Assembly (NCBI GenBank): GCA_963792365.1
Contig: CAWBVW010000001.1
Coordinates: forward strand, 744,001-808,000
DNA length: 64,000 bases
Direction of reading: 5' to 3'
Source of the DNA: JAOUGY01 sp963792365
GTDB taxonomy: Bacteria > Actinomycetota > Acidimicrobiia > Spongiisociales > ZC4RG35
Part shown: positions 1-7,750 of the stretch, one piece after another
How positions within the stretch are numbered: the stretch's first letter is position 1
Layout of the letters: each line of letters starts with the position of its first letter
Translations under genes and position numbers: made by a program
The notes under the pieces: model-generated
Seen by the model: only the letters and a program-made list of their open reading frames with translations
Told to the model about the DNA's origin: nothing
The model's database searches: none

Positions 1-199
1 CACGGACCCGCATCAGATCGGCCCGGTTCACCCACTCGAGGATCTGCTCGGGCGTGAACCCTGCCTCCTCTGCGAGGGCGGTGCGGTCCTTTCGGGTGGC
101 GGCTCGCTTCAGCAAGCCCTCGGTGGTCTTCAGCCCGACCTTGCGTAGCTTGCGGGCGAACTTGGGGCCGATCCCCTCGATCTCATCGATCGATGCCAT
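1..199 (-). CDS. DUF4332-like helix-hairpin-helix protein (3' part cut by window edge)
   Basis: Only the first 66 codons are inside the window; the C-terminus lies beyond position 1. The visible part begins MASIDEIEGIGPKFARKL, a helix-hairpin-helix signature (I-x-G-I-G-x-K-x-A-x-x-L), followed by a second helical block rich in K/R and E (RAATRKDRTALAEEAGF). This matches DUF4332-type proteins, which resemble the helix-hairpin-helix repeats of DNA-binding proteins and are mostly of unknown function. The ATG at 199 is the only sensible start. It lies 90 bases after the MocA-like gene on the same strand, so it may be the last gene of the hydroxylase maturation operon. A second HhH protein is encoded at 23417-24280. 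Confidence 0.7.
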   Translation of the reverse strand, partial: MASIDEIEGIGPKFARKLRKVGLKTTEGLLKRAATRKDRTALAEEAGFTPEQILEWVNRADLMRVR

Positions 200-289
200 G
201 TCCTCGATCCTCTCGTCCTGCGGTCGAGCAGACTAGTGGGCCACCCAGGACCCCGATCCACAACCAGCGACCAATCTTGGTTCTGTTCG

Positions 290-880
290 TCATCGGCGGG
301 GACGGAGCTCCTCGACGTCGCTCGCCGTGTCCACGTCGCGCGGTGGCAGCGATTCGAGCCAGACCTCCTCCACCCACTCGGGATGCGCCTGCAGCAGGCG
401 CTTGGCACCTTCGTCACCGGAGAGCGAGATCAGCCTCGGCCACAGGGTGCGATCCACCAGTACCGGATTTCCCCATGTGTACCGATATTTCGGAACCACA
501 GCCATCGCCTTGGACTTGCGCTTCGCAGCCCTGAGGGCATCGACGACATCGGGGTCGATGTTCGGCTGGTCCCCCATGAGGATCAGGGCGGTGTCCGCCT
601 TCGACATCCGCGTGAGCGCGTCGAGACCCACCCGGAGCGAAGACGCCAATCCCTCTTGCCACTCCGGGTTCTCGACCACACCACACTCGGCGAGTTCGAC
701 CTGGTCGAGAATCATGTCGATCTCGGCTCCGAGAACCACCCAGAGCTCGTCGAGGCGGAACTGGCGAGCTTGCTCCACGACCAAACCGAGAAGGGTCATT
801 TCCCGTCCCCACGGCTCGAGCTGTTTCGGGCGCCCGAGTCGACGCGAGCCACCGGCCGCAAGTATCAGTCCGGCGATCAC
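290..880 (-). CDS. MocA-like nucleotidyltransferase (molybdenum cofactor cytidylyltransferase family)
   Basis: A 196-aa MobA/MocA-type nucleotidyltransferase. Residues 7-21 carry the LAAGGSxRLGxPKQL nucleotide-binding signature, and a DxP-type metal-site motif (LMGDQPNID) sits near the middle. Proteins of this family attach CMP to molybdopterin to make the cytosine dinucleotide cofactor used by xanthine dehydrogenase/CoxL-type enzymes. The GTG start at 880 overlaps the stop of the XdhC gene (GTGA), implying translational coupling. The position beside XdhC/CoxI and CoxE genes supports a role in cofactor making for the hydroxylase at 37015-40756. A different NTP transferase role cannot be excluded from sequence alone. 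Confidence 0.85.
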   Translation of the reverse strand: MIAGLILAAGGSRRLGRPKQLEPWGREMTLLGLVVEQARQFRLDELWVVLGAEIDMILDQVELAECGVVENPEWQEGLASSLRVGLDALTRMSKADTALILMGDQPNIDPDVVDALRAAKRKSKAMAVVPKYRYTWGNPVLVDRTLWPRLISLSGDEGAKRLLQAHPEWVEEVWLESLPPRDVDTASDVEELRPRR

Positions 881-1650
881 GGGGCACTTCTCTGGATACG
901 ACGGATCTCACCCTTGAGGTCCCAAGGTTGTTCGGACCGATATCGGTCGCGGGTCATCTCGGCGAGGATGGCCACGGCCACCTCTCCGGGCGTCTCGGCG
1001 CCGATGTCGAGGCCGATGGGTCCATGGATTTGGTCGACCTCGGCCTCGCTCCATCCGGCCGCCAGAAGCCGTTCCCGCCTGGCTGCAGCCGTGCGCTTGC
1101 TGCCCATGGCCCCGAGATACCGGACACTCGAACCTCTGATCAGCGGCCACAGCGGATCCTCGAACCGAGCGTCATGGCTCAGGACCACCACGAACGTGCT
1201 CAAATCGAACGTCAGGTCGTCTGCGACCTGATCGGGCCAGCCAACGAGCAGACGATCGGCCTCCGGAAAACGCTCCGGTGTGGTGAATGCCGATCGCGCA
1301 TCACTCACGGTCACGTCGTAGCCCAGATGGCGTGCCAACACGGTGAGCGACTGAGCGATGTGCACGGCCCCGAAGATGAGAAGTCGCGGACGTGGTGCCA
1401 GCGCTTCGATGAAGACCTCGTGCTCCCCGTAGCCCAGTGTGAGGTTCTGTTCGCGTTCCATCACGGCCACCGCATCCACGGCCACGTCGCCCAATCCGTC
1501 GGGTAGCCCCCCGGCGAGGAGATCGCCGGCGTGCGAGACGAGGGCGGTGCGCCCTATATGTGAGCCGCCGACAAAGGTGGTTCGAGCGGCGAGCAGTTCG
1601 CTGTCGAGCGCCACCCGGCATGCCTCGAGCACGGCCTCGGTCTCGCTCAC
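877..1650 (-). CDS. XdhC/CoxF family molybdenum hydroxylase maturation protein
   Basis: 257 aa. The C-terminal half is an XdhC Rossmann-type domain (PRLLIFGAVHIAQSLTVLARHLGYDV, shown here only as the core LLIFGAVHIAQSL), followed by the typical FVVVLSHDARFEDPLW and RYLGAMGSKRTAAARRERL segments. The end (IHGPIGLDIGAETPGEVAVAILAEM) is also typical of the family. XdhC proteins bind molybdenum cofactor and help load or sulfurate it in xanthine dehydrogenase-type enzymes. I chose the GTG at 1650 because it gives a GTGA overlap with the upstream XdhC-type gene; a longer reading from 1686 would overlap that gene by 40 bases. Confidence 0.88.
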   Translation of the reverse strand: MSETEAVLEACRVALDSELLAARTTFVGGSHIGRTALVSHAGDLLAGGLPDGLGDVAVDAVAVMEREQNLTLGYGEHEVFIEALAPRPRLLIFGAVHIAQSLTVLARHLGYDVTVSDARSAFTTPERFPEADRLLVGWPDQVADDLTFDLSTFVVVLSHDARFEDPLWPLIRGSSVRYLGAMGSKRTAAARRERLLAAGWSEAEVDQIHGPIGLDIGAETPGEVAVAILAEMTRDRYRSEQPWDLKGEIRRIQRSAP

Positions 1651-1955
1651 CACGGTTCGATGTACACCTGGATGGTGCCTCCACATGCGAGTCCGACCTC
1701 GAAGGCATCGTCGTCGGCGATGCCGTACGTCACCAGCTTCGGGGTTCCGGTCTCGATGACCTGTTGAGCGTGCAGGTACACGTCGTTCTCAACACATCCA
1801 CCCGACACCGAACCTTCCATCTCGCCTGCGGAACTCACGATGAACTTGGAGCCCACGGGTCGCGGTGCCGGCCCGCCCACCCGAACGACCGTGGCAACGG
1901 CGACCTTCTTGCCCTCGGCACGCCACTTGTCACGGATGTCCAGTTCGGTGCGCAT
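1647..1955 (-). CDS. XdhC/CoxI N-terminal-domain protein
   Basis: A 102-aa stand-alone XdhC_CoxI domain: it contains the family pattern VAVATVVRVGGPAPRPVGSK, then GEMEGSVSGGCVENDV (conserved S-G-G-C) and a C-terminal FEVGLACGGTIQVYIEP (conserved CGG). In many genomes this domain and the Rossmann domain are one XdhC polypeptide; here they are split over two coupled genes (this one and 877-1650), as in CoxI/CoxF arrangements of CO-dehydrogenase-like clusters. The two conserved cysteines are candidates for cofactor or sulfur handling. Start ATG at 1955 lies nine bases after the CoxE stop. Confidence 0.88.
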   Translation of the reverse strand: MRTELDIRDKWRAEGKKVAVATVVRVGGPAPRPVGSKFIVSSAGEMEGSVSGGCVENDVYLHAQQVIETGTPKLVTYGIADDDAFEVGLACGGTIQVYIEPW

Positions 1956-1964
1956 GATCCGATG

Positions 1965-3089
1965 CTATCTCGCTGTGACCCGGGCCGGGACCGACTCCAA
2001 CAGTTCCACCAGTGTCTGCAGATCGTTGAAGGTCCCCGCCGGAAGGAAGTCGTCGACATGCGGCAAAGCCGCCTGCATCCCCCGGGTCTCGGGCGCATAT
2101 CCCTGACGACCTGCCAACGGGTTCAACCACACGATTCGATGCACCGACCGTGAGAGACGCGCCATCTCCGCCGCCAGGACCTCCGGCTCTCCGCGGTCCC
2201 AGCCGTCCGAGATCACGAGCACGATCGGTCCGCCGCGTGTCACCCGACGCGACCATTCGACGTTGAAGGTGCGCAGACACTCCCCGATCTTGGTCCCACC
2301 GGACCAGTCGTGGACCGCTTCGGAGACCTCGGCCAGTGCCGCCGACGGGTCTCGACGGTGCAGTTCCCTCGTGATGCGGGTGAGCCTCGTCGAAAACACG
2401 AACGTCTCGAGTCTCCCCATGCGGCTGCGAGCAGCGTGGGCGAAATACAGCAACATCTCCGAGTAGCGCTCCATCGATCCGGAAACGTCGGCGATGAAGA
2501 TGAGTGGCCGCTTCCGGATGCGACGCTCCGTGGACGCGATCCTGAGCAGGTCGCCGTCGGGCCCGACCGATTCACGAAGCGTCCGGCGCAGGTCCGGCCG
2601 ATCGCCCTTGCGTACGGGCCGGCGGCGCCGCGACTGGACATTGGCCGGGCGCCACAGCATCCTCGCGATCATCGCCCGAACCTCGACCTCTTCGTCTGGA
2701 GTCAGTTCGGCGAAGTCGCGATCGACCAACCGTTCGACGAGCGATGCCCCTGCAAAAGACAACGTCTCCTCTTGCTCGTCACCGTCGCCCTCCCCCTCCG
2801 ATTCCTCGGGATGCTTCACCTGCCAGCTGCGTTCGATGGTCTCAGCTGCTGCATACACCGCCGGGCCGGGCCTCCGACCGAAGACCTCCATGAAGGCAGC
2901 ATCGAAGACCGGCACCTGGTCGAGCGACCTGACCGTCAACGCCCGAAACGCCCAGTACACATCCTCGGACGACGAGGCGCCGACGATCTCGAGCGCCGCC
3001 AACAGATCGCCCGAACACGACGCCGACACCGGGATACCGTCATCGCGAAGCCGGTGAACGAATTCGACGAGTGCTTCGGGTCGGGCCAC
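1965..3089 (-). CDS. CoxE-like VWA domain protein
   Basis: A 374-aa protein of the CoxE family. The C-terminal third is a von Willebrand A domain with a MIDAS-type motif FIADVSGSMERYSEM (D-x-S-G-S) and a late VLVISDGWDRGEPEVLAAEM segment. The central part is acidic (EESEGEGDGDEQEE) and precedes a basic stretch RRRRPVRKGDRPDLRRTL. In carboxydotrophic bacteria CoxE acts with the AAA ATPase CoxD to insert or assemble the active-site metal cluster of CoxL enzymes. A MoxR-like ATPase is encoded upstream at 5642-6529, so the pair is present. The start is a GTG at 3089. Confidence 0.88.
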   Translation of the reverse strand: MARPEALVEFVHRLRDDGIPVSASCSGDLLAALEIVGASSSEDVYWAFRALTVRSLDQVPVFDAAFMEVFGRRPGPAVYAAAETIERSWQVKHPEESEGEGDGDEQEETLSFAGASLVERLVDRDFAELTPDEEVEVRAMIARMLWRPANVQSRRRRPVRKGDRPDLRRTLRESVGPDGDLLRIASTERRIRKRPLIFIADVSGSMERYSEMLLYFAHAARSRMGRLETFVFSTRLTRITRELHRRDPSAALAEVSEAVHDWSGGTKIGECLRTFNVEWSRRVTRGGPIVLVISDGWDRGEPEVLAAEMARLSRSVHRIVWLNPLAGRQGYAPETRGMQAALPHVDDFLPAGTFNDLQTLVELLESVPARVTAR

Positions 3090-3165
3090 CCGGGCAGGCT
3101 AGTTGCACCGGCCCGGCCGGGGGGGCCCGACCGCCGCCGGTCGACCGAGGACCGGGCGATGTCGA

Positions 3166-4269
3166 TCACGATGGCAGCGGGAACCTCAACAGGGCCGCAA
3201 CGCCGTCGGCATCCAACGCCGAGGCGATGCCAACCTGGTCGAACCGGCCTCCTTGGTCGAGGACTCGCTCGACAGCCGCACCGACCACATCCGCCACCTC
3301 CTCGTAGGCGGTGTCGCACGTCGGGCACACGTCCCCGGTTCGTGCGAGCCAGCCACATGCGGGGCACCGGACCCCCGACTTGGCGAACGGACCAGACACC
3401 ACGAGTCGATCCACAGCACCGAGGTTGCAGGCTGTCAGCACCGCCGCGGTGCCACGGGCCACCGGGCGTCCCTGGTAGGCGCCCTCGAGCACCATGCGGA
3501 TCGCAGCTTCGTCCCGGGCCGCCGAGACGCCGGGCTCGAGCTGACGGACCTTCTCGGCCAATTCGGCTTCGGTCGCGGTCCGCGGGTCCACCACGATCTT
3601 CGAAATGCGAAGCTCGTTGAGATAGGAATGCAGGTGTTGGCCGAACGGGTCGAGGTCGTGCTTGTGGCCGGCGATCACGATCATGTCCACGGAATGCTCC
3701 TGATGACTCACCAGGGCTGCCGACGCCGCCTCCCGCCATGCCCGCGCCGCCTCCTCATCGGCATGCCGGGTGGCCCGGGCCTCGTCATAGCCCTGGAAAC
3801 CGCCGTAGTCCGACTTGCCGGGATCGGATTCGAACTGACCGATCTCCTCGACCTTCTCCCCGATCCGGTACACACGCACCTTTGGCCGCTCGACGACCAT
3901 CAGGATCGACTCGACCTGACGGGGCATAGCCCGCAGTGGCCGAAGATTGGGACGAGTCGCCACGGACACCGATCTCGCCACCACAGAAGGCAGGGCCCGA
4001 TGTTCGAAGATCCCGTCCACATGCGAGGCGAACACGACCCATGCCGGGTGACCACCCACCGCATCGGCGGTTGCTGCCGTGCGCTCGACCCGCTCGATGT
4101 CCTCGCGGATCGACAACGACTTGGTCCGATCGGCGGCGTCCGCCGCGGTCTTCAACACCTTGACGAGCTCGTTCACGACCGCCGTCGACGGCCCAGCCGT
4201 TCGATCGACGTACAGAGAGATGAGCGATCCCGAAGCGCTGTAGAGGTCGGCAAAAGGTCGAATGTCCAT
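3166..4269 (-). CDS. baeRF-type (Rv2629/eRF1-like) protein with C-terminal zinc ribbon
   Basis: 367 aa, resembling the bacterial archaeo-eukaryotic release factor (baeRF) group, whose known actinobacterial member is the dormancy-linked Rv2629. The protein has an N-terminal domain with SLYVDRTAG, a middle RNase-H-like region (VDMIVIAGHKHDLDPF, then ISKIVVDPRTATEAEL), an eL30-like stretch (GTAAVLTACNLGAVDRLVVS) and a zinc ribbon near residues 315-335 (CPACGWLARTG..CPTC). A link to stalled ribosomes or hibernation is inferred from domain architecture, not shown. It sits between the M15 peptidase and CoxE, with a 76-base gap to CoxE. No catalytic GGQ motif is visible. Confidence 0.75.
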   Translation of the reverse strand: MDIRPFADLYSASGSLISLYVDRTAGPSTAVVNELVKVLKTAADAADRTKSLSIREDIERVERTAATADAVGGHPAWVVFASHVDGIFEHRALPSVVARSVSVATRPNLRPLRAMPRQVESILMVVERPKVRVYRIGEKVEEIGQFESDPGKSDYGGFQGYDEARATRHADEEAARAWREAASAALVSHQEHSVDMIVIAGHKHDLDPFGQHLHSYLNELRISKIVVDPRTATEAELAEKVRQLEPGVSAARDEAAIRMVLEGAYQGRPVARGTAAVLTACNLGAVDRLVVSGPFAKSGVRCPACGWLARTGDVCPTCDTAYEEVADVVGAAVERVLDQGGRFDQVGIASALDADGVAALLRFPLPS

Positions 4270-4404
4270 GGAGTCTCCTCAGGTCGTGGGCAATGGTGCG
4301 GCTGACGATCCCGGGGGTCCCCGGAGGCTCCTTGATCTCATCTTCATCGACACTACGAGACTACGCACGTCTGGCGCCGTAGGTCCGGGGGACAATGTCC
4401 CGTT

Positions 4405-5676
4405 TCAACGCGTCTGAGAACACGCCGATGTCGAGACGTCGACCAGCCATGTGACCGTGGTCGAACCGGGCTCCGACAGTCGGAAGGGGGTGCACGTGCG
4501 GATCTCGTCCGGCATGCGAGCCCACTCGAAGTGCATCCCGTCCGGAACGGTCCATGTTGCTCCCCATGAGAACCCCCACCGCCTCATGACGTCACCGAAG
4601 CCGTCCGTGAGCGCAGTCGGTCCACCGTAAGGATTGGTGGACGGGTTGAAGTCGATGGCGATCCCCCAGGCGTGTCGTGACAGCGCGTACCCCTTGTCAC
4701 CGCCCCGCATCATGCGTGCGTTGAAGCATCCACCCGCCAACTGGAAGTCGGCGTAGTCGATGACCTCCGAGAGGCCTGACCGCTCCAGATCGGCGACCGC
4801 AGCTCGCAGGTAGGGAACGACGGCCCGGTTGCAACGGAACGGACCCAGGCCGTCGATGTTGACGTCGACGATGTTCTCCGCGAGCCAGGATTCATCCATC
4901 TCGATTCCGTCACCTCTTCCCGTCGGTCGGAACGAGAATTCCCCGAATCGTTCCTTCACGACCACGGTCGGCAATGTCGGGTCGGTGAACCCGATCGGTT
5001 CATCGGCACTCCCGATTCGCACCGTGGGTGACCGGGCGAACCATCGCAGCGCCGAGATCATCGCGTTCGAGTCCTCGGAGTCGACCACCATGGCGGAGGC
5101 ACGATCGAAATCCAATGCGTCGGCGGCACCCGTCGTCAGTACCAGTTCGTACCAGTCGAGGGCTTCGTCGGGCACCACGTCGATGATCGTCATCTCGTGT
5201 ACCTGGCGGTCCCACCCTTCCAATTCGACGACATCCCCCGGCTCTGCACCGCGCAGAAGCGCCGATCGTTCCGACATCACAAGCCCATTCACCGGGAGAT
5301 CGTCGAAGACATCGGGCACCATCAGAGGATCCGCTCCGTCGACTGCCAGCGTCGACATCGGGTACCCGAAACCTTCTTCCGGACGTTGTACGTCGATGCC
5401 GTCCCGCGTCACTCCCATGAGCCGCAGCGACCCCGACCGACGCACGTGAACCGCCGCGGTCTGCGTTGCCGCCGCCACCCGGGTCGCCTCGATCGTCGTC
5501 GGCGACAGCCCTCCCGACTCCCACACGATGACCGCACCGGGTTCGGCCGCGCCGGCCGGGTTCGGGAAGGCGGCGATCTGGGCACAGATCAAGAGGAGAA
5601 GCGACGCATACGCCGAAGCGCGCGAGGCCTTCTCCGGGCGCTCAGTCGACTTTGTGCACGACCGTTGCCACGCCAC
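4405..5676 (-). CDS. M15-family (VanY/CwlK-like) peptidoglycan peptidase, secreted
   Basis: The last third is an M15 zinc peptidase: SRHAWGIAIDFNPSTNPYGG gives the H-x6-D ligand pair and DGMHFEWARMP the third histidine. These enzymes cleave D-Ala-D-Ala or L-Ala-D-Glu bonds of peptidoglycan outside the membrane. A hydrophobic segment (YASLLLLICAQIAAF, then PAGAAEP) looks like a signal peptide. The N-terminal two thirds show no domain I recognise. I chose GTG at 5676 (423 aa), which overlaps the MoxR gene by 35 bases, because no ATG or GTG lies nearer the signal peptide; the start is uncertain. Cell-wall work does not obviously fit the surrounding hydroxylase genes. Confidence 0.8.
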   Translation of the reverse strand: MAWQRSCTKSTERPEKASRASAYASLLLLICAQIAAFPNPAGAAEPGAVIVWESGGLSPTTIEATRVAAATQTAAVHVRRSGSLRLMGVTRDGIDVQRPEEGFGYPMSTLAVDGADPLMVPDVFDDLPVNGLVMSERSALLRGAEPGDVVELEGWDRQVHEMTIIDVVPDEALDWYELVLTTGAADALDFDRASAMVVDSEDSNAMISALRWFARSPTVRIGSADEPIGFTDPTLPTVVVKERFGEFSFRPTGRGDGIEMDESWLAENIVDVNIDGLGPFRCNRAVVPYLRAAVADLERSGLSEVIDYADFQLAGGCFNARMMRGGDKGYALSRHAWGIAIDFNPSTNPYGGPTALTDGFGDVMRRWGFSWGATWTVPDGMHFEWARMPDEIRTCTPFRLSEPGSTTVTWLVDVSTSACSQTR

Positions 5677-6529
5677 GCTGCCGCACCTGTTCCACGTCTT
5701 CCCGATACTTGAGAACCACACCAATCGTGTCATCCACGACCTCGGGATCGAGCTGCATCGATCCGAGCACGCGCAGAGCATTTGCCCAGTCGATCGTTTC
5801 GGCCACACCTGGTGGTTTGAAGAGGTCGAGCGAGCGGAGGTCCTGCATCGCCAGCGCCAACTGGCGCGCCAACCGGATGTCGATGTCGGGCACCCTCGCC
5901 CGCACGATCTCGATCTCACGTTGCACGTCGGGATAGTCCACCCAGTGGTAGATGCACCGTCGCTTCAGAGCATCATGGATCTCTCGGGTCCGGTTGGACG
6001 TGACCACCACCACGGGCGGCACTTCGGCGCGGATGGTGCCGATTTCCGGAAGCGTGATCTGGAAGTCCGAGAGGATCTCCAGTAGGTATGCCTCGAACTC
6101 CTCGTCGGCACGATCCAACTCATCGATGAGCAGCACTGGCCGGTTCGCTGCGGTCGACATCTCGATGGCTTGCAGCAGAGGGCGGGCGATCAGGAAGTCA
6201 CGACTCATGATGTCGGTCATGCCCGCGTGCGCGCCCTCGCCCCTTGCCTCGATCAGGCGGATCGCCAGCATCTGGCGTGCGTAGTCCCACTCGTACACGG
6301 CGTGATTGACGTCGAGCCCTTCGTAGCACTGGAGGCGAATGAGCTCCCCGCCCACCATGGCGGCGAGCACCTTCGCCACCTCGGTCTTGCCGACGCCGGC
6401 CTCACCCTCGAGGAACAGGGGGCGCCCCAGGGCCAACGCAAGATGCACCGAGACCGCTATCGAGCGATCTGCGACATAATCGTGCTTAGCGAAAGATTCG
6501 ACCATCTGGTCGACCGTGGAGGGGATCAC
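5642..6529 (-). CDS. MoxR/CoxD-like AAA+ ATPase
   Basis: A 295-aa AAA+ ATPase of the MoxR branch: Walker A GEAGVGKT at residues 42-49, Walker B VLLIDELDRADEEFEAY, sensor-1 VVVVTSNRTREIHDALKRR and a C-terminal lid. MoxR ATPases pair with VWA proteins to activate metalloenzymes; in cox clusters the pair is CoxD-CoxE. The CoxE-like gene lies about 2.5 kb downstream on the same strand. The GTG start at 6529 is preceded by a 143-base divergent spacer shared with the GNAT gene, which should hold the promoter for the cluster, though I saw no convincing -35/-10 pair. Confidence 0.88.
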   Translation of the reverse strand: MIPSTVDQMVESFAKHDYVADRSIAVSVHLALALGRPLFLEGEAGVGKTEVAKVLAAMVGGELIRLQCYEGLDVNHAVYEWDYARQMLAIRLIEARGEGAHAGMTDIMSRDFLIARPLLQAIEMSTAANRPVLLIDELDRADEEFEAYLLEILSDFQITLPEIGTIRAEVPPVVVVTSNRTREIHDALKRRCIYHWVDYPDVQREIEIVRARVPDIDIRLARQLALAMQDLRSLDLFKPPGVAETIDWANALRVLGSMQLDPEVVDDTIGVVLKYREDVEQVRQRGVATVVHKVD

Positions 6530-6672
6530 CGGCTGCCAGCGTAGTGGCTGAGACCAGTCTCATGGTGCGACCCGATCGGCGCCGGCGTCGCCATCCACAC
6601 GCGCCGATCCGTCGGGGGCACCCGATCGGAGCCGGGTACGCTGCGGAGTCCTCGAATCGACAGGGATTCCCC

Positions 6673-7344
6673 TTGACCGAACCACCTGCACTCGTCGCCC
6701 ACCTGACCTGCTGGTTGGGCGCGTGGCCGCCGCCCTCCGCGGGCATCACGGTGGTCGGATCCGAAGCGAGGACGACGGCCGAGTGGGACGGGCGCATCCG
6801 TCCGGTGCGAGGCGTGGCCACGCCAACCGGGACGGTGCTCTCGGTGCCTCCCGCGGCCGTCGAGGTCGTCGAGGGCCTCGGTCGGACCATCGAAGAGATC
6901 GGCCCCGCCCTGCCGGCCGCCCTCGGTATGGACCGGTGGCGTTTCAACGTCGGTGTCTTCCGCTGGAGCGACGACCCGGCGGTGCTCGATGAGCCCGGAG
7001 CTTGGGTTCATCCGCACAACCCGCTGATTCCCGACTGGCTGCGACCCTTCAACGCCGAGGTCCTCGTCGGGTGGGCCGGTCACGAGGTCGCGGCCGGCGT
7101 CGGCCGCAAGGTTCACGATCGGTGGGGCCAGGAGCTGGCAGTCGTCACCGAGGAGGGCCACCGAGGGAAGGGATGGGCAAAGCGTTTGGTGGCTCAAGCC
7201 GCTCACCGCGTGTTGCGGGAGGGCGCAGTCCCCACCTATCTCCACGGGCCGACGAACGAGGCCTCGGCTCGAACCGCAGATGCCATTGGGTTTCCGGACC
7301 GAGGTTGGCGTATTCTCGGATTGTTCCCGGGTCCGCCCGGGTGA
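6673..7344 (+). CDS. GNAT-family N-acetyltransferase
   Basis: 223 aa from a TTG at 6673. The C-terminal half has the acetyl-CoA binding motif of GNAT enzymes (VVTEEGHRGKGWAKRLVAQA, i.e. the R/Q-x-x-G-x-G/A loop) and the following motif B (THGPTNEASARTADAIGF-like sequence YLHGPTNEASARTADAIGF). The N-terminal half (about 110 aa) is less typical and may bind the substrate, which cannot be predicted. The frame stays open upstream to 6544, so a longer product is possible. The TTG was chosen because the upstream codons are arginine-rich and unlike coding sequence here; the ribosome site is weak. Confidence 0.72.
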   Translation: MTEPPALVAHLTCWLGAWPPPSAGITVVGSEARTTAEWDGRIRPVRGVATPTGTVLSVPPAAVEVVEGLGRTIEEIGPALPAALGMDRWRFNVGVFRWSDDPAVLDEPGAWVHPHNPLIPDWLRPFNAEVLVGWAGHEVAAGVGRKVHDRWGQELAVVTEEGHRGKGWAKRLVAQAAHRVLREGAVPTYLHGPTNEASARTADAIGFPDRGWRILGLFPGPPG

Positions 7345-7381
7345 CCAATGTACGTCGCAACACATATATGCTGATAACCGC

Positions 7382-7714
7382 ATGTTTGGAAACCAGACCC
7401 CCGCAATTCCCAGCGTGACGGTCGACGAGGTCGATGACCTCGTCGGATCCGGCGCAATGCTCGTCGACATCCGCGAACAGAACGAGTGGGACGAGGCGAG
7501 GATCGGCGGTGCCGTCCTCAAGCCGATGTCCGACATCAACAACTGGTACCAGGATCTCCCTCGTGACCAGACCGTGATCCTCTACTGCCGGTCCGGACAA
7601 CGATCGGCGCAGGCGGTGCACGCACTCACCAGTCAGGCCGGATTCGAGAACGTGTTCAACATGACGGGCGGCATCATCGCCTGGGCAAACGCGCAGCTTC
7701 CGATCGAGGAGTGA
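7382..7714 (+). CDS. Rhodanese-domain protein
   Basis: A single-domain rhodanese of 110 aa. The catalytic loop is ILYCRSGQRSA with Cys69 as the persulfide-forming residue, and the N-terminal part has MLVDIREQNEWDEARIGGA typical of the fold. Such proteins carry sulfane sulfur from donors to acceptors such as cyanide, thiols or cofactor pathways. The ATG at 7382 begins the domain; the upstream in-frame extension would overlap the GNAT gene and is not conserved-looking. A short palindrome CATATATG lies at 7363-7370 just upstream and could be a regulator site, but this is weak evidence. Confidence 0.88.
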   Translation: MFGNQTPAIPSVTVDEVDDLVGSGAMLVDIREQNEWDEARIGGAVLKPMSDINNWYQDLPRDQTVILYCRSGQRSAQAVHALTSQAGFENVFNMTGGIIAWANAQLPIEE

Positions 7715-7750
7715 TCGCCGCAGGTTCTCTGCTTGTGGTGAACTGCACCG

